DNA from: Achromobacter sp.
GTDB lineage: Bacteria > Pseudomonadota > Gammaproteobacteria > Burkholderiales > Burkholderiaceae_B
Reading direction: 5' to 3'
DNA length: 6,910 nucleotides
Assembly: GCA_003454835.1 (NCBI GenBank)
Contig: DMTA01000321.1
Coordinates: 1 to 6,910 of the forward strand
In this document: piece by piece, positions 6,437-6,910 of the stretch
Numbering within the stretch: position 1 is the stretch's first letter
Layout of the letters: each line of letters starts with the position of its first letter
Made by a program: the position numbers and the translations under genes
Notes under the pieces: generated by a model
The model's input: the letters and a program-made list of their open reading frames with translations, nothing else
Databases searched by the model: none
Told to the model about the DNA's origin: nothing

Positions 6437-6910
6437 ATGACCGACCATCCCACCTCCTCGTCCGGCACCGCGCTGGCATCTGCGCGCAGGACGTTACAGA
6501 TTGAAAGCCAGGGCTTGCTGGACCTGTCTGCCCGGCTGGATGACAGCTTCACGCAGGTCGTCGACCTGCTGCTTGCGTGCCGCGGCCGGGTGGTCGTCAG
6601 CGGAATCGGAAAAACGGGACACATCGCCCGCAAGATCGCCGCGACGCTGGCCTCCACTGGCACGCCCGCCTTCTTCGTGCATGCCGCCGAGGCCGTCCAT
6701 GGCGACCTGGGCATGATCACCCGCGACGACGTGCTCATCGCCATCTCCTATTCGGGCTCAGGCGAGGAACTGCTGACCATCCTCCCCGTGGTGCGCCGCA
6801 TGGGCGCCGGCCTGGTGGCGATCACCGGCAACCCGCAATCCGAACTGGCCCGCCAGGCCGACATCCACCTGGATGCCAGCGTGGCGCAAGAGGCCTGCCC
6901 GCTGAACCTG
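6437..6910 (+). CDS. kdsD: KdsD, arabinose-5-phosphate isomerase (KpsF/GutQ family; 5' part, 3' end outside window)
   Basis: The enzyme interconverts D-ribulose 5-phosphate and D-arabinose 5-phosphate, the entry step to Kdo for the lipopolysaccharide core. The first 158 codons are present, covering most of the N-terminal SIS sugar-isomerase domain. The two CBS domains of the usual 320-330-residue protein would follow outside the window. Visible motifs are VVVSGIGKTGHIARKIAATL (52-71), STGTPAFFVHAAEAVHGDLGM (73-93), AISYSGSGEE (102-111) and VAQEACPLNL (149-158). Lys59, His88, Glu111 and Glu152 fall at the same numbers as the catalytic or metal-site residues of E. coli KdsD, which supports the ATG at 6437. 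No ribosome site precedes this ATG. The paralogues GutQ and KpsF share the fold. KdsD is preferred because no gutQ or capsule genes are nearby. Confidence 0.93.
   Translation, partial: MTDHPTSSSGTALASARRTLQIESQGLLDLSARLDDSFTQVVDLLLACRGRVVVSGIGKTGHIARKIAATLASTGTPAFFVHAAEAVHGDLGMITRDDVLIAISYSGSGEELLTILPVVRRMGAGLVAITGNPQSELARQADIHLDASVAQEACPLNL

Noticed and set aside
6409..6744. 111-codon minus-strand open frame opposite kdsD
   Set aside because: It overlaps the well-supported kdsD start and SIS domain, and its product resembles no family.

Overview
The window comes from a high-GC betaproteobacterium. The strong GC bias at third codon positions, the order cydA-cydB-cydX-cydD behind a GbsR/MarR-type regulator, and the divergent purT/kdsD pair suggest Burkholderiales, probably Alcaligenaceae (Achromobacter/Bordetella-like). 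The family assignment is inference from gene content and general style; no database search was possible.

Right to left on the minus strand, positions about 4900 to 1 hold a cytochrome bd oxidase operon. It contains a GbsR/MarR-family regulator (4254-4799), a short leader segment with a candidate 33-residue ORF that overlaps the cydA start (4121-4222), cydA (2554-4128), cydB (1385-2539), the small subunit gene cydX (1243-1368, too short for most gene callers) and cydD (1246 to beyond the left edge). CydA, CydB and CydX form the membrane quinol oxidase that reduces O2 to water at low oxygen. CydD, with CydC presumably just outside the window, forms the cysteine/glutathione exporter needed for bd assembly. 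Genes are tightly packed: 14 nt between cydA and cydB, 16 nt between cydB and cydX, and a 4-nt overlap between cydX and cydD. The operon is therefore probably transcribed from the promoter in front of the regulator gene. That promoter area contains a perfect 18-bp palindrome over the likely start site and two 14-bp direct repeats spaced exactly 30 bp apart.

Positions 5115-6332 (minus) encode PurT, the formate-dependent GAR transformylase of purine synthesis, followed by a convincing intrinsic terminator (5014-5046) that separates it from the cyd operon. Divergent from purT, the 5' half of kdsD (arabinose-5-phosphate isomerase, the first step to Kdo for lipopolysaccharide) runs off the right edge from 6437.

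All protein-coding genes belong to known families. The less ordinary material is regulatory: the regulator promoter architecture, the cydA leader with atypical codon use, and a kdsD start that has no visible ribosome binding site. I found no evidence of mobile elements, CRISPR, tRNA or rRNA. The long open frames antisense to cydA, cydB, cydD and purT are by-products of GC-rich codon bias.
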